This document shows positions 44,401 through 58,000 of a DNA stretch of 64,000 bases, in pieces. The stretch comes from Actinosynnema sp. ALI-1.44 (GTDB taxonomy: Bacteria > Actinomycetota > Actinomycetes > Mycobacteriales > Pseudonocardiaceae). The stretch's first letter is position 1. Every line of letters begins with the position of its first letter. The stretch is from assembly GCF_001984155.1 (NCBI RefSeq), contig NZ_MTQO01000051.1, forward strand, positions 1-64,000, read 5' to 3'. A program made the position numbers and the translations under genes. The notes beneath the pieces were generated by a model. It did not search any database. It saw only the letters and a program-made list of their open reading frames with translations, and was not told where the DNA came from.

Positions 44401-47400
44401 GTGCCGAGGGTCGGTGTCGACGACAACTTCTTCGAACTGGGCGGCGACTCGATCCTGAGCATCCAGGTGGTGGCCAAGGCACGCCGCGTCGGGCTGCGGC
44501 TGACGTCCAAGGACCTGTTCCGCCGTCAGACCATCTCGGCACTGGCCGCCGTGGTGACCGACGAGGACGACCAGGCGCCCGCCGACGACCAGCCGGTCAC
44601 CGGGGACATCCCCCTCGTCCCGATCCAGCACTGGTTCTTCGAGAACTTCACCGTCGACCGGGGCCGCTTCAACCAGTTCGCCGTGGTGGACCTGGTCGAC
44701 GACGTGGACCCCGACAAGCTCCGCCGGGCGTTGCGGGCACTGACCGACCACCACGAGGCCCTGCGGGCGCGGTACGAGCACACCGAGACCGGTTGGCGGC
44801 AGTACATCGTGGACTCGGAACCGGCCGACCTGCTCGTGCAGTGCGACGCCAGTGCGGCCGAGCAGGCGACCCATGCGGCGAACACCAGTCTCGACCTGGC
44901 CGACGGCCCCTTGCTGCGGGCCGTGCTGGTCACCGGAGGTGACCGGACCAGGCTCATGCTGACCGTGCACCACCTCGTGGTCGACGGCGTGTCGTGGCGC
45001 GTCCTGCTGGACGACCTGGAGACGGCCTACCGGCAGCCTGACGGACTCGGCGACCCGACCACGTCGTTGCGGCATTGGGCCCGGCAACTGGCCGACCACA
45101 CGGCGTCCGGCGGGTTCGACGGCGAACTGGGTCACTGGGCCGAAGTCCTCGCGTCGGCCAGCCCGGACATACCCCGTGACAGGGAAAGCGTCGCGACCGC
45201 GGGATCGATGCGGACCGTCGACATCGGACTCGACGAGGACGGGACGCAGGCGCTGCTGCAACAGGTTCCATCGGTCTACCGGACCCAGGTGAACGACGTG
45301 CTGCTGAGCGCGCTCGCCGTGGTGCTCTGCCGGTGGACCGGGCGGCAGCAGGTGCTGGTGGACCTCGAAGGCCACGGCCGGGAGGACATCTTCGCCGGGC
45401 TCGACCTGTCCCAGACGGTCGGCTGGTTCACCTCCGCGTACCCGGTCGCACTGGCGGCGAGCCCGAACGCGGGCTGGGGCGAGGTGATCAAGTCCGTCAA
45501 GGAGCAGCTGCGGGCCGTGCCGAACCGGGGCGTCGGCTACGGCGCGCTGCGATACCTGCCCGCGCCCAACACCGTCGGCCACGCGGCCACCCAGGTCGGC
45601 TTCAACTACCTCGGCCAGTTCCGGGCGCGGCGCAGCGGCACTCTGTACCGGCAGACCGGCGCCGACCTGGAGATCCAGCTTGACCAGCATCCCGGCGAGG
45701 CGTTGCCGCACCTGCTGGACGTGGTGGGCAGCGTGCGCGACGGCAAGCTGGAGTTCCAGTGGTGCTACTCCGCCGACGTCCACGACCAGTCCACCGTGCG
45801 CGAACTCGCCGAACAGTTCGCCACGGCACTGCGCGAGATCGTCCGGCACTGTGCGTTGCCCGGCGCGGGCGGCCGGACCCCGTCGGACTTCCCGCTCGCC
45901 GGGCTCGACCAGTCCGCTGTGGACAGGATCGCCGGTGACGGCAGGTCGGTCGAGGACATTTACCCGCTGACACCGATGCAGGCCGGGATGTTGTTCCACA
46001 GCCTCGCGCAGCCCGACGACGACATGTACACCCGGCAGCTCAGTTTCGCGCTGGACGGCGTCACCGACATCGAGGCGTTCGGCCGGGCGTGGCAACGCGC
46101 GGTGGACCGGACACCGATCCTGCGTACCGCGGTCGCTGTGGACGGGCTCGTCGAACCGATGCAGGTGGTGCACCGCGCCGCGGCGCTCGACGTCACCTAC
46201 CACGACTGGACCGGTGTCGCGGAGGACGCCAGGGACCTGGTGCTGCGGACGCTGACCAGGGCCGAGCGGGACAAGGGGTTCGACCTGGCACGTCCGCCGC
46301 TCGTGCGGGTCGCGTTGGTTCGCCTGTCGCCCGACTCGGTCCGGGTGGTGTGCACCTTCCACCACCTGCTGCTGGACGGCTGGAGCACCTTCCAACTGCT
46401 GTCGGACCTGTTCGCCTCCTACGCGAACGCGGATGTGCCCACCAGGCCGCCGTTCGCCGAGTACATGCGGTGGCTGGCCGACCAGGACAGCGCGGCGGAC
46501 GCAGAGTTCTGGCAGGATCGGCTGGCCGGTCTGACCGCGCCGACGCCGCTGCCGTACGACCGCCAGGTCGCCGACATCCACCTGGTGCGCGCCACCGAGC
46601 GGTTCGACCACAAGCTGTCGGCGGACGCGAGCAGCAGGCTGTACGAGATGGCCCGCACCCGTGGCCTGACCGCGAACGCGGTCGTGCAAGGCGCGTGGGC
46701 GATCGTGTTGTCCCAGTACTCCGGCGAGCGGAACGTGTGCTTCGGGGCGACGGTGTCCGGTCGCCCGGCCGAGGCCGACTCGGTCATCGGCATCTTCGTC
46801 AACACGATCCCGGTGCGGGCGGTCGTGGACCACGGCGCGGACGTGGTCACCTGGCTCAAGGAGTTGCAGACAGCACAGGCCGAGGCGAGGCAACACGGCC
46901 ACGTGCCGTTGGCCCAGTTGCGGACCTACACCGACGTCCCCGGTGGCAGCAACCTGTTCGACAGCGCGATCGCGTTCGAGAACTACCCGATCGACGAGGC
47001 CGCGGCCGCCAGGCACGGACTCGGCCTGCGTGACCTGTCCGGCGAGATCGAGGAAAGCAACTACCCGCTGTCCCTCGTGGCCTACGCCCACGACCGGTTG
47101 ACGTACGGCTTCATCTACGACCCGGCGTTGTTCGACGCCACCACGGTCAAGCGCCTGGCCACGCACCTGGAGCTCGTGCTGCGGGGCATCGTGGACGGTG
47201 TCGACGGGCCGGTGCGTGACGTGTCCATGCTGGGCGAGTCGGACCTGGACCTGGTGCGGGCGTGGAACTCCACCCAGGTCGACTACCCGGCGGACCGGAC
47301 GCTGCACCAGCTGTTCGGCGAATGGGTCGACGCGTCACCGGACGCGGTCGCGGTGGTGGCAGGCGGCACGGAACTGTCCTACCGCGAGCTGGCGGCCAGG

Positions 47401-49095
47401 TCGGACCGCCTGGCGCGGGAGCTGATCGGCGCGGGCGTCGGGCCGGGCGTCCCGGTCGGGGTGTTCCTCGGGCGCGGGATCGACTTCGTGGTCGCGGTGC
47501 TCGGCACGGTCAAAGCCGGTGGCGCCTACGTCCCGCTGGACCCCGGCTACCCGGCCGACCGGCTCGGCTTCATGTGCGCGGACGTGGGCATCTCGGTCGT
47601 GGTGACCGAACGGCCGCTGGTCGCGGAGATCCCGGTGACCGAGCCCGTCGTGATCCTCCTCGACGCCGTCGCCGACGACGGTCTGTCCGGTGTGGACGGT
47701 GTGGCTGCCGGGCCGGACGACGTGGCGGCGGTGCTGTTCACCTCCGGGTCGACCGGACGGCCGAAGGGCGCGATGCTGACCCACCGCGGGCTCGTCCGGC
47801 TCGTGCGGCCCGGCGGGGTCCTGGAGTTCGGCCCGGACGTGGTGATGGGCCAGTTGGCGTCGGTGTCGTTCGACGCGGCCGCGTTCGAGATCTGGAACTC
47901 GCTGCTCGGCGGTGGCCGCCTTGCCATTGTCCCGCCGGGAGTCCCGTCGGTGGAACAGCTGCGCGACTTCCTGGTGACGCACAAGGTGACGGCCATGTCG
48001 TTCCCCACCGGCTTCTTCCACGAACTGGTCAACATGGACCCGGCGCTGCTGGCCGGCGTCTCCCAGATCGTGGTCGGCGGCGAGGTCCTGTCGCCCACGC
48101 ACTGCGCGCGTGCCGTCGAGGCGGTGCCGGGCTTGCGGATCGTCAACGTCTACGGCCCCACCGAATGCTCGGCCATCACCACGTGCAGCGTGTTCGATCC
48201 CGCGGTGTCCCCGGACGTGCCGTTGCCGATCGGCGGACCGCTGCCGAACATGCGGGTGCACGTGCTCGACGGGGACATGCGGGTGGTCCCGGTGGGTGTG
48301 GTCGGCGAGGCGTACATCGGCGGAGACGGCTTGGGCCGGGGTTTCTGGGGCAGGCGCAGCCTGACCGCGGAGCGGTTCGTGGCGAATCCGTTCGACGGGC
48401 CGGGTTCGCGGATGTACCGGACCGGTGATCTGGTGCGGTGGCGGGCCGACGGGGTGCTGGAGTTCGTCGGCCGGGTGGACGACCAGGTCAAGGTCCGCGG
48501 TTTCCGGATCGAACTCGGCGAGATCGAGAACGTCCTCGGTCAGGCGCCGGGCGTCGCCCAGGTCGCGGTCGTGGTGCTGGAGGACCGCCCTGGCACGAAA
48601 CGCCTTGCGGCATACGTGGTGGCGCAGCCGGACTCGGCGGTGGACCCGGCGGTCCTGCGTGACTTCGCGGCGGACCGGCTGCCGGACTACATGGTGCCCA
48701 ACGCGGTCGTCGTGCTGGACGGGATGCCGTTGAACCCCAACGGGAAAGTCGACCGCGGCGCGTTGCCACCACCGCCGGACACGACCGCAGCCGACCAGCA
48801 CGTGGCGCCGCGGACACCGACCGAAGCCGAACTGGCCCGGATCTGGGCCGAAGTGCTCGAACTGGACCGTGTCGGCGTCGAGGACAACTTCTTCGTCCTC
48901 GGCGGGGACTCGTTGCGCAGCCTCAGCATCACGTCCGCGGTGCGCCTGGCGTTCGGCGTGGCCATCACACCGGGTGACGTCCTGGGCTGCCAGACCATCG
49001 CCGCGTTGGCGGTGTTGGTCGAGGAACAGATCCTCGCCGAGCTCGAACTGGCCGCCGCCCAGCAACTCCCGGTCGCGGAAACCGGAGGGGAATGA
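38422..49095 (+). CDS. Nonribosomal peptide synthetase 1: C*-A-T / C-A-T-E / C-A-T
   Basis: The protein has 3557 aa. Approximate domains: degenerate C 13-400 (N-terminus short, no HHxxxDG), A1 423-905, T1 923-993, C2 1012-1437 (HHIVVDG), A2 1470-1957, T2 1973-2043, E1 2057-2487 ([24 protein letters not shown]), C3 2512-2925 (HHLLLDG, after E, so DCL type), A3 2957-3444, T3 3457-3530. The hand-read A-domain codes are DALWMGGVFK (A1, nearest branched aliphatic), DAFSVGLSVK (A2) and DAFSVGVAIK (A3); the last two match nothing I know. T1 has LRADS rather than LGGDS. The start may be ATG 38422 or 38437. The gene abuts NRPS2. Confidence 0.9.
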   Translation: MGRCSMSSDERASQARASAQPHRVAAGLRLRGELDLAVLTAAFTGVATRWGYQPDEVVLANTDISAGGARDIRGGDRRAALDSLLAGELATTPPQPLSARLIRLGMAEHVLVFQSTAADHADLMRLIDECAAAYSTRVRGEHVDALARPVDVHPERTLAQNESAWAGSLSDMVALTLPTDRPRPAQRTTEAVRKHFGIPDTVAQLLHRLSTQHDVRLQSLLVAATQVLFARYSGQDDIMVGTTVPGPAPNREWFPLRSQVTGALAFLELVSTVDKYVDEAATLTRPEFDRLTGPAADHLPLRAMVVLDTVPAHPAAFAGLATEWLILPRHDPRPDVRPDVRVEFHQRAGRLDGCIAYDPALFDAETIKRMVGHLLVLLKEISAAADRPVARLPMLTAVEIEQLVETWNSTETDYPRQRTVHEVFAEQARRTPDSTALVFRDTVTTYRQLDLRANRLAQHLVALGVRPGQIVGVCLERSPQMIVAVLAVLKAGGAYLQLDPSYPADRLCFMLAESRSPVVVADSACHELVAGSDTTVVLVDLDQDEIDDRPDDAPVVDVDASAPACVMFTSGSTGTPKGVLSPHRAMLRTFFGVDFVHYGHNEVLLQCAPVSWDAFALELWPALLHGGRCVLQQGQAPEPEDIVNLVIRHRVTTLWLSASLFNVMVDEYPQVFGVLRQVMTGGEAVSVGHADTVRRHFPHVRLVNGYGPVESMVFATTHHIRDLSGLSSVPIGRPIGNTRVYLLDRDRNPVPVGVPGEVHIGGDGLAIEYVNRPDLTEERFITLSVAGTPEQRLYRTGDLARWRPDGTLDFVGRVDNQVKIRGFRVELDEVETELERTTGVSEATVLVRTDKGYKQLVAYLVPADGAALTTSGVREEMAARLPSYMIPSAFVLLEALPLTPSGKVDRAALQAMNHNADTRPAYVAPRTAAERTLVDIWCTVLGVDRLGVEQRLVTELRADSILMMRLLSRIRAAFGVEMSARVLFDDPTIAGLAAMLPSEPVATAEIEVVERADALSLAPAQQRLWFLDEFEPGGVEYNVGAGFHMRGTVDVAALDDALQQLVARHESLRTTFEDVDGKGVQIVHPEGEVPLRVVDLTGVPDTQRAARAEEELRAEGQRPFDLRSGPLMRGLLIKLGAEEHQLALGLHHIVVDGWSLNVLVDELGELYAAARRGEEAVLPALPLQYADYAAMQRERLATVQDAQLEYWRRQLAGQSVLDLPTDRPRPPVRSTVGAVHRFVVPAPVVRELTRIGTDNGASLFMTVVAAVQMVLSRFTGQQDITVGTVTAGRERDDIQGLVGFLVNTLPLRSHVDQGRTFTEFLRAVRATTLDAYDNQDIPFDRLVETLHSGRDASRNPLVEAMVVLQEQPRWHVEFDGVRLDRFELPRSASLFDLTLEFWPRDGELRANLEYNPELFDRETIERLSAHLTMIFDGVVASGGTAILRDMPTVTDMDTRLLREWNSTTVDEPFAETLQDLFAARVAENPDSIALVCAGTTMTYQELAVRSDRVARELTRAGVRGDVPVGVFLGRGLDYVVSLLGVLKAGGAYVPLDPAYPADRLAFMCADTGVSVVVTARELAVDVPVTGSPVVVCVDELADDGLSGVDGDAVRADDVAAVLFTSGSTGRPKGAMLTHRGLVRLVHPGGPFQFGPDVVMSQLASVSFDAAAFEIWNALTSGARLVIFPPGPLSGEHLLDLVSSNGINSMSLTTALFHEMVDSCVEVLDGLRQIVVGGEVLSPTHCARAVERVPGLRVVNLYGPTECSSVTCYSVFDPAWSPDVPLPIGTLLPNTRVHVLDADMRVVPVGVVGEAYIAGDGLGRGFWARRELTAERFVANPFDEPGSRMYRTGDLVRWRADGSLDFVGRTDNQVKIRGFRIELGEIENVILHAPGVAQVAVLVREDVPGTKRLVAYVVAQPDTVVDPAAVTGYVADRLPDYMVPNSILVLDRMPLNPNGKVHRAALPAPNRTQQDDSYVGARTAVERKLAEVWAEVLGVPRVGVDDNFFELGGDSILSIQVVAKARRVGLRLTSKDLFRRQTISALAAVVTDEDDQAPADDQPVTGDIPLVPIQHWFFENFTVDRGRFNQFAVVDLVDDVDPDKLRRALRALTDHHEALRARYEHTETGWRQYIVDSEPADLLVQCDASAAEQATHAANTSLDLADGPLLRAVLVTGGDRTRLMLTVHHLVVDGVSWRVLLDDLETAYRQPDGLGDPTTSLRHWARQLADHTASGGFDGELGHWAEVLASASPDIPRDRESVATAGSMRTVDIGLDEDGTQALLQQVPSVYRTQVNDVLLSALAVVLCRWTGRQQVLVDLEGHGREDIFAGLDLSQTVGWFTSAYPVALAASPNAGWGEVIKSVKEQLRAVPNRGVGYGALRYLPAPNTVGHAATQVGFNYLGQFRARRSGTLYRQTGADLEIQLDQHPGEALPHLLDVVGSVRDGKLEFQWCYSADVHDQSTVRELAEQFATALREIVRHCALPGAGGRTPSDFPLAGLDQSAVDRIAGDGRSVEDIYPLTPMQAGMLFHSLAQPDDDMYTRQLSFALDGVTDIEAFGRAWQRAVDRTPILRTAVAVDGLVEPMQVVHRAAALDVTYHDWTGVAEDARDLVLRTLTRAERDKGFDLARPPLVRVALVRLSPDSVRVVCTFHHLLLDGWSTFQLLSDLFASYANADVPTRPPFAEYMRWLADQDSAADAEFWQDRLAGLTAPTPLPYDRQVADIHLVRATERFDHKLSADASSRLYEMARTRGLTANAVVQGAWAIVLSQYSGERNVCFGATVSGRPAEADSVIGIFVNTIPVRAVVDHGADVVTWLKELQTAQAEARQHGHVPLAQLRTYTDVPGGSNLFDSAIAFENYPIDEAAAARHGLGLRDLSGEIEESNYPLSLVAYAHDRLTYGFIYDPALFDATTVKRLATHLELVLRGIVDGVDGPVRDVSMLGESDLDLVRAWNSTQVDYPADRTLHQLFGEWVDASPDAVAVVAGGTELSYRELAARSDRLARELIGAGVGPGVPVGVFLGRGIDFVVAVLGTVKAGGAYVPLDPGYPADRLGFMCADVGISVVVTERPLVAEIPVTEPVVILLDAVADDGLSGVDGVAAGPDDVAAVLFTSGSTGRPKGAMLTHRGLVRLVRPGGVLEFGPDVVMGQLASVSFDAAAFEIWNSLLGGGRLAIVPPGVPSVEQLRDFLVTHKVTAMSFPTGFFHELVNMDPALLAGVSQIVVGGEVLSPTHCARAVEAVPGLRIVNVYGPTECSAITTCSVFDPAVSPDVPLPIGGPLPNMRVHVLDGDMRVVPVGVVGEAYIGGDGLGRGFWGRRSLTAERFVANPFDGPGSRMYRTGDLVRWRADGVLEFVGRVDDQVKVRGFRIELGEIENVLGQAPGVAQVAVVVLEDRPGTKRLAAYVVAQPDSAVDPAVLRDFAADRLPDYMVPNAVVVLDGMPLNPNGKVDRGALPPPPDTTAADQHVAPRTPTEAELARIWAEVLELDRVGVEDNFFVLGGDSLRSLSITSAVRLAFGVAITPGDVLGCQTIAALAVLVEEQILAELELAAAQQLPVAETGGE

Positions 49096-49096
49096 G

Positions 49097-52000
49097 ATGG
49101 ACATGCAATCACGCGAACAGCGTGTCGCCGCACTGCCGGAGCACCTACAGGAGCTCATGCGGCGCAGGCTCGCCGGACAGGCCACGCCCGCCCACGACGC
49201 GGACGCGATCACCCCGGCTCGGCGTGACCTACCGGCCCCGCGGACATTTCCACAGTCGTTCGCACAGCAGCGCTTGTGGTTCCTCGACGAGTTCGAACCC
49301 GGCGGCACCGAGTACAACAGCACGTTCGCGCTGCGCGTCGAAGGACAGCTGGATGTCGTGGCGTTGTCGATCGCCCTGACCGAACTGGTGGTCAGGCACG
49401 AGCCGCTGCGCACCACGTTCGACTCCGTGGACGGCATGGGCGTGCAGCGGATCAACCCGCCGTACGGGGTCGAGATCCCGATCGTCGACGCGACACCGGA
49501 ATCGGTGGACGCGGTCGTGCAGCAGGAAAGCACCCGGCCGTTCGACCTGCGTCAGGGACCGCTGTTCCGTGTCCTGCTCGTCCGGATGGGCACCGCGGAC
49601 CACGTGCTGATGATGACGACGCACCACATCATCACCGACGGCTGGTCGCTCGGCCTGGTCCTGCGCGACCTCGCCACGGCCTACACCTCGGCCGTGTCCG
49701 GCGAGCCGGTGAGCTTGCCGAAGCTGCCGTTGCAGTATGCGGATTTCGCTGTCTGGCAACGGGAACGGTTCGAGTCCTCGGCCATGGAACCGCACTTGGC
49801 CTACTGGCGCGGCCAGCTCGACGGCTTACCACCGCTGGACTTACCCACCGATCGGCCCCGCCCACCCGTGCGCGGCACCGCGGGCGACACCCACCGGTTC
49901 ACCGTTCCCGCCGACGTCACCGACAAGCTCCGGAACCTGGGCCGCGACCACGGCGCGACCTTGTTCATGACCGTGCTGGCCGCCTGCGACGTCCTGTTCG
50001 CCAGGTACTCCGGTCAGGACGACATCGCGGTCGGCACGACCACCTCCGGCCGCAACCGCCCGGAACTGCACGACATCACCGGGTTCTTCGCCAATACCGT
50101 GATCGTACGGTCGCATGTGGACACCGCGAGATCCTTTGTGGACTTCCTTGGGCACGTCCGCGAGACGGTGCTTGGCGCGTTCCGGCACGAGGACGTGCCG
50201 TTCGACCGGCTGGTCGAACTCGTCCAACCGGCGAGGGATCCCAGCAGGCCCACGCTGTTCCAGGTGATGGTGGTGCTGGACAACAACGAGCGCGACCTGC
50301 CCGATCTGCCCGGCCTGCGGGTGACCGAGTTCGACCTGCCCGGGCTGACCGCGAGCATGGATCTGGCCGTCGACATGGAGGAACGCGACGGCGGGCTGTT
50401 CGGGATGCTGAACTACAGCACCGACCTGTTCGACGCGGCCACGATCGAGCGGCTGGCCCGGCACCTCGTCGTCCTGCTGGAAGCGATCGCCGCGAACCCG
50501 CACAGCGCACTGATCGACCTGCCGTTGATGGACGCCGCCGAGCGACGGCAGGTGCTGACCGAGTGGAACGACACGGACACCGGCGAACGACCGGACGGCC
50601 TGATCCACGACCTGTTCGAGCAGCAGGCACAGCGCGGTCCGGACGAGGTCGCGCTCATCTCGGGCACGGAACAGCTGACGTTCCGCGAGGTGGACGAACG
50701 CGCCAACCAGTTGGCACACCACCTGCGTTCCCTGGGCGTGCGGCCAGGTGTCCTCGTCGGCCTGTGCCTGGAGCGTGGTTCGTCCGCCGTCATCGCGATC
50801 CTCGCGGTGCTGAAGGCCGGTGGCGCGTACGTGCCGCTCGACCCGCAGTACCCGGCGACGCGGTTGGAGTTCATGCTTGCCGACTCGGCCGCCACCGTGC
50901 TGGTCACGCGCCGGGACCTCGCCGACCGGTTGCCGTCGACGGAAGCCACCGTGGTGGACCTGGACACCGACTGGGCGGCCGGGCACCTCGTCACGCCGGT
51001 CGACGCCGAAGTCCAGGGCAGCGACCTGGCGTACGTCATCTACACGTCGGGTTCGACCGGGACGCCGAAAGGCGTGATGATCGAGCACCGCAACCTGCGT
51101 TACATCGCCGCCGCCTGGGACGGCGACTACGACCTGGCCGGTCACCCGTTGCGGTTCCTCTCGGTGACCAGCCTGTCGGTCGACCTGTTCTTCTCCGACA
51201 TGCTGCGGTCGATGTTCTTCGGTGGCGCGATGATCATCGCGTCGTCCGAGATCGTGACGGACCCGCCCGCGCTGCTCGATCTGGTCGACCGGACCGCGGC
51301 GACCGGCATCGAACTGGTGCCGACGCTGGCGAACGCCCTGGTCGCCGAGGTCGCCGCCCGGGGCGACCGGCTGCCTGCCCTGCGGCTGATGTCCGTCGGA
51401 TCCGAGGCGTGGCGCCGCGAGGACTGCCTGCGGCTGCTGGACCACGTGCACCCGGACACCATCGTCGTCAACGCCTACGGCGCCACGGAGATCACGGTGG
51501 ACTCGTGCGCGCTGCGGCCCGACGCGGAGGTGTTGCGGGGCCGCGCGTTCGTTCCGATCGGCCGTCCGATCGCGAACACCCAGGTGTACGTGATGGACCC
51601 GGCGGCCCGTCCGGTGCCCATCGGCGTGCCCGGCGAGCTGTACATCGGCGGTGACGGCGTCGGGCGGGGATACGCCAACCGGCCGGAGCTGACCGCGCAA
51701 CGGTTCCCCGAGAACGTGATCACCCCGGGGGACCGGCTCTACCGCACCGGTGACCAGGTGCGCTGGAACGCCGACGGGACGCTGGAGTTCCTCGGCCGGG
51801 TGGACGACCAGGTCAAGATCCGCGGCTTCCGGGTCGAACTCGGCGAGGTGGAGGCGGCACTGGCCGCCCACCCCGCGCTCGGCGACGCCGCGGTGGTCCT
51901 CCGGCAGGACGGCGGTCACCGCCAGCTTGTCGGATACGTCGTCCCGGCCGGTGACACCACCCCGGACACGGGCGAGCTGCGCACCTTCCTGTCGGCCTCG

Positions 52001-55000
52001 CTGCCCGGCCACGCCGTGCCTTCGACATTCGTCGTGCTGGACCGGCTTCCGCTGACCCCGAACGGGAAGGTCAACCGCCGGGCGCTGCCCGAACCGCCGA
52101 CGACCCCGGTGACGAGCACCCAGTACGTGGCGCCGCGGACCGCCGCGGAACGCGAGCTGACCGGGATCTGGGCGGACGTGCTGCGGATCGACCAGGTCGG
52201 GGTGCACGACGACTTCTTCGAGCTCGGCGGCGACTCGATCATCAGCATCCAGGTGGTGTCACGGGCGAAGGACGCCGGGCTGCGCCTGACGGTCAAGGAC
52301 ATCTTCGTCCACAAGACCGTCGCCCGGCTGGCCACCACGATCGACACCACCCCGGTGGCCACGGTGGCGGAAGAGGAGGACGAGACCGGCGACGCGCCGC
52401 TGACACCGATCCAGCAGTGGTTCCTGGCGGCCCACACCGTCGCGCCGGACCACTACAGCATGTCCGTGCTCTACGAGCTCACCCCGGAGCTCGACGTGGC
52501 GGCGCTGCGGTCCGCGCTCGCCGCCTTGGTGGACCAGCACGCCGCCTTGCGCACACGATTCGACCGGGTCGACGGTTCCTGGCGTCAGCGTGTGGTGTCC
52601 GGAGAGGACCTGGATGTCCTGGCGGTGCACGACCTGTCCGGCGTACGCGACGCCGACACCGAGGTCGAGCGGATCGCCGACGACGTCCAGACCACCATGG
52701 ACCTGGGCAAAGGACCGCTGCTGCGAGCGGTCCTGTTCCAGCTCGGGGACCGCGCGCCACGGCTGCTGCTCAGCGTGCACCACATGGTGGTCGACGGCGT
52801 GTCGTGGCGGGTCCTGCTCGCGGACCTGACGACCGCGTACCAGCAGGGCATCGCGGGTGTGCAGGTCGATCTGGGCAGGGGAACCACGTCACTGCGCCGC
52901 TGGGCCCGGCGGCTGGCCGAGCACGTCGGCGCGGGCGGGCTCGACGGCGACATCGAGCACTGGCGTTCGGTCGCGCCGAACTCCGCGCCCGGGTTCCCGG
53001 TGGACCACGAGGGTGCGGCGAACACGGCCGCGTCGGCCCGGACGTTCAGCCTCCAGTTGGGGCACGAGGACACCGAGGCACTGCTGCACCAGGTGCCCGC
53101 CGTGTACCGCACACACATCAACGACATCCTCCTCAGCGCGATCGGCCGGACCATCGCGCGGTGGACCGGGCACAGCCGGGTCCTGATCGGGATGGAGGGA
53201 CACGGCCGCGAGGAGCTGTTCGACGACGTCGACCTGTCCAGGACAGTCGGCTGGTTCACCACCCATTTCCCCGTCGCACTCGACATCCCCGAGTCGGGGC
53301 GGTGGGGTGACGTGCTCAAGTCGGTCAAGCAGCGGCTGAGCGGCATCCCCAACCGGGGCCTGAGCTACGACGCACTGCGGTACCTGACCGCGCCCGGCGA
53401 CCCCGGCCACGTGCTGTACCCGGACCGGCTGCCGGACATCAGCTTCAACTACCTCGGCCAGTTCGGCGCGGAAACCGACGACGGCGGCCTGCTGCGCAGG
53501 CGGCACCACTACCTCGGGCAGTTCCAGTCCCCGGCCGAGGCCCGGACCTACCTGCTCGACGCCGCGGGGCTGGTCGAACGCGGCCAGTTGACGTTCACCT
53601 GGACCTATTCGGAAAACCTGCACGACGAAAGCACTGTGCGTCGGCTGGCCGAGGACTTCTTCGCCGCGCTGCGCGAGATCATCGAGCACTGCGCGCGACC
53701 GGAAGCCGGTGGCCGCACGCCGTCGGACTTCCCGTTGGCCCGCCTGGACCAGCGGCAGGTCGACCGGATCGTCGGCGACGGCCGTGCGGTGGCCGACCTG
53801 TACCCGTTGACACCGCGGCAGATCCAGTCACTCGACACGGTCCGGCAGCGCTGTGTCCGGCTGGCCGGGGTACCGGACATCTCCACATTGATCTCGGTGT
53901 GCCGGTATGTGGCCGACCGGACTCCCGCGCTGTGCACGTCGATCCTGCGGGAGGAGTCGCTGCAGCTGGTCCGGCGGCAGGCCACGACGGTGATCAGCCA
54001 CGACGACTGGCGTCACCTGTCCGTATCGGAAAGCACGCGGCGGATCGGGCACCTGCTCGCCGAGGAACGCACTGCCGTCGCCGAACCGGGAACCAGGCTG
54101 GCCGTGATCCAGTTGCCGGACGGCGCGGCGGCTCTCCTGTGGACGTACAGCACGGCGTTGCTGGACGAGCCGAGCGTCACCATGTTGGTCGAAGAGATCC
54201 ACGCCAAGTACAGCGCCGCGCCGGACGACCGGGAAACCCTGACCGTGCCCCGCCGCCCGATGCGGGACTACGTGGAATGGGTCCAGGACCAGGACTCCGG
54301 CAAAGCGCACGAGCACTGGCGTGCCCTGTTGGCCGGTATCACCACGCCTGTCCGGCTGCGCTACGACCGTCTCCCCGACGGGCACACGGTCAACCCCAGC
54401 CGGGTGGTCCCGGTCAACCTCCCGGCGCAACCGCTGCGGCAGTTGGCCGAGCGGCTCGACATCGACGTCGACACGGTTCTGCACGGCTTGTGGTCGGTGC
54501 TGCTGTCGCGCCAGTGCGGAGGGCGTGACGTCGTGTTCGGGGCCACGGTCTCCGGCAGGCCGGAGGCACTGGTCGGCTCGGACGCCATGATCGGACCGTT
54601 CGCCACCGTCGTCCCGGCACACTCCTATGTGGATGGTGACGTCCCGGCCGTCCTGCGGCGGCTGCACACCCAGCGGCGTAACTCGCGGCCGTTCGAGTTC
54701 GTGCCGCAGCCCGCCGAGGACGTCGAAACGGTCGTCCTGGTCGGCCGGACCGGCACGGGCACCGACCTGGTCCCGGCCGAGATCGACCGGGTCGCCCTGG
54801 CGATGACAGCCACGGTGGGCGGCGAGGAGATCCCGGTCGAGCTGCGCTACGACCCGGAACTGTTCGACACGGCCACGATCGAACAGTTCGGCGCGCGGCT
54901 GCTGGAGATCGGCGCCGAGTTCGGTCAGTTGCGGGCCGGTGCCGAGACGCCGGACGAGATCACCGCCGCCGACAGCGACCACCTGCCGTTGTCGTACCCG

Positions 55001-58000
55001 CAGCAACGGCTGTGGTTCATCGACCAGTTCGAGCAGGGCGAGGCGAACCACCTGGACGCGTTGAGCGTCCGCCTGACCGGCGAGCTGGACGTGGACGCGC
55101 TGCGCCGGGCCCTGCGTGGCCTGGTCGCCCGGCACGAGTCGTTGCGCACCACGTTCCAAACGGTCGACGGTCGCGGGGTCCAGGTGATCGGCGAACCGTT
55201 CGCACCGCTGACCGACGTCGTCGACCTGTCCGGGCAGCCGGAGTCCGAGCTGGACCGGGTGTTGCGTGCCGAGGCGGAGCGGTCGTTCGACCTGGCCAAC
55301 GGCCCGCTCGTGCGGGCGATGCTCGTCCGGCTGGCCGAGCGTGAACACGTCCTTGTGGTCAGCCTGCACCACATCGTGACCGACGGGTGGTCGCACGGGA
55401 TCATCACCCGCGAACTCGGTGCCCTGTACCGCGCGGAAACGACCGGGCAGGACGCCGGGTTGCCGGACCTGCCGGTGCGTTACGCGGATTTCGCGGCGTG
55501 GCAACGGCGGCGCATGGCCGGGCCGGAGATGGCGGGCAAACTCGAGTACTGGCGTGAACACCTGGCCGGGTTGTCTCCGTTGGAGCTGCCGGTCGACCGT
55601 GTCCGTCCGCCGGTCCGCACCCGCTCCGGTGGGCGTGTCGAGTTCGACGTACCCGCCGACGTCACCCAACGGCTCAAGGAACTCGGCCGCAGGCAGGGCG
55701 CGACCCTGTTCATGACCCTGGTCGCCGCGTGCCAGGTGCTGTTCGCCCGGCACAGCGGCAGCCGGGACGTCGCGGTGGGCACCGCCGTGTCCGGCCGTGA
55801 CCGGGCCGAACTGGAGCGGCTGGTCGGGTTCTTCGTCAACAACGTGGTGCTCCGGTCGGATGTCGACCCGGCGCGGCCGTTCGCCCAGTTCCTCGGGGAC
55901 GTCCGGGACACCTGCCTCGACGCGTTCGGCAACGCGGACGTGCCGTTCGAATGGCTGGTCGACGCGGTCCAGCCGGACCGCGACCTCAGCAGGCCGCCGC
56001 TGTTCCAGGCCATGGTCCTGTTGCACAACAACCCGACCGGCACGCTGGAGATGCCCGGACTGCGCGTCGACGACGTCGCCCTGCCGCACCACGCCGTCGA
56101 GATGGACGTGCTGGTCCAGTTCTACGAGGCCGACGGCGGTCTGCGCGCACTGTGGGACTACAACGCGGACCTGTTCCACCCTGCCACCGCCGAGGTGCTG
56201 GCCGCGCACCTGAGGGTCGCGTTGTCCGACATCGCCGCCCACCCCGACCGTCCACTGGGGATGATCGAGCTGATGGACGCGGCCGAACGCGAACGCGTCC
56301 TGGTGGAGTGGAACGACACCGCCGTGCCGTACCCGGCCGACGCGAGCGTGCACGAACTGGTCGAACGCCAGGCCGCGAGCACGCCGGACGCCACCGCGCT
56401 GATCTTTGAAGGCAGGCGCGTCACCTACCGTGAACTCGACGAGTCGGCCAACCGGCTCGCCCACGACCTGATCGCCGCCGGTGTGCGACCGGGTGACCTG
56501 GTCGCCGTGTTCCTCGAACGCGGCCCGGAGATGATCACCGGTCTGCTGGCCGCGCTCAAGGCGGGCGGCGCGTATCTGTTGCTGGACCCGGCTTTCCCGG
56601 ACGACCGGCTGACCACGCTCGCCACCGGCAGCGGTGCCGCGGCGTTCGTCACCCACTCCGAACTGGCGGACAGGCTGCCCACGGGCGTGGTCAGGCTCGA
56701 CGAGAACCGCGCGTCGACCGACACCGGCCCGACAGGGGTCGTGGTCGGCTCGGATCACCCGGCCTGCCTGATGTTCACGTCCGGATCGACAGGGACACCG
56801 AAGGGTGTCCTCACAGCACACCGCGCGCTCGTCAGCACCTACATGGGCCCCGATTACGTCCACTTCGGACCGGACGAGGTGTTCATGCAGTCGTCGCCGG
56901 TGTCGTGGGACGCGTTCGCCCTCGAAGTGTTCGGCGCGCTCTGCCACGGCGGCAGCTTCGTGCTGCAGCCCGGTCAGAACCCGGACCCCGACACGATCTC
57001 GCGGCTGGTGGCCGAGCACGGCGTCACCGTGCTCCAGCTGTCGGCCACCTTGTTCAACATCATGCTCGAAGAACACCGCGAGGCGTTCACCTCCTTGCGG
57101 TGCGCGATCACCGCGGGCGAGGCGGCCTCGGTCGAGCACGTCGCCATGGCGCTGCGGGAGTTCCCCGGTCTGCGCGTGGTCAACGGGTACGGCCCGGCCG
57201 AAAGCATGGGTCTGAGCACGGCGCACGAGATCACGGTGTCCGATCTGGACTCGCCGTCGATCCCGATCGGCCGTCCCGTTGCCAACAAACGGCTCTACGT
57301 GCTCGACGAACACCTGCGGCCGGTCCCGGTCGGCGTGCCGGGCGAGGCGTGCTTCGGCGGCGACGGGCTTGCGCTGAAATACCTCAACGATCCCGGTCTC
57401 ACCGCGTCCCGGTTCGTCACCGCTGCGTTCGAGCGGCCCGAGCGGATCTACCGTTCCGGTGACGTGGTCCGGTTCCGCGCCGACGGGGTTCTGGAGTTCC
57501 TCGGCCGCACCGACGAACAGGTCAAGATCCGCGGGTTCCGCGTCGAACCCGGCGAAGTGCGCGCGGCGCTGCTGCGTGAATGCGCTCTGGCCGACGCGGT
57601 GGTTGTCGCCCACAAGCCCGCGCAAGGACACCAGAGGCTGGTGGCCTACGTCGTGCCCAGGCAGGGCGAGGACACTCCGACGACACACGACATGGCCGAC
57701 GCCGTGTCACGAGTCCTGCCGCACTACATGGTGCCTTCGGTGTTCATGGTGCTCGACCGTCTGCCGATGTTGCCCAACGGCAAACTGGACCGCCGTGCCC
57801 TGCCCGAACCGGAGCTCACCCAACGCGGCGGACTGCGGTACGTGGCCCCGCGGACCGAGCTCGAACAGGACCTGGCACGGCTGTGGCAGCAGGTGCTGCA
57901 GATCGACCGGGTCGGTGTCACCGACAGCTTCTTCGAGCTCGGCGGCGACTCCATCCTCAGCATCCAGCTGGTGTCCAAGGCCCGCGCGGCCGGATACCGG

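Noticed and set aside
42193-47307. Minus-strand open frame of 1704 codons inside NRPS1
   Set aside because: It is a shadow of the NRPS coding frame, rich in His/Arg/Gln/Val. Real NRPS core motifs lie on the plus strand through the same region.
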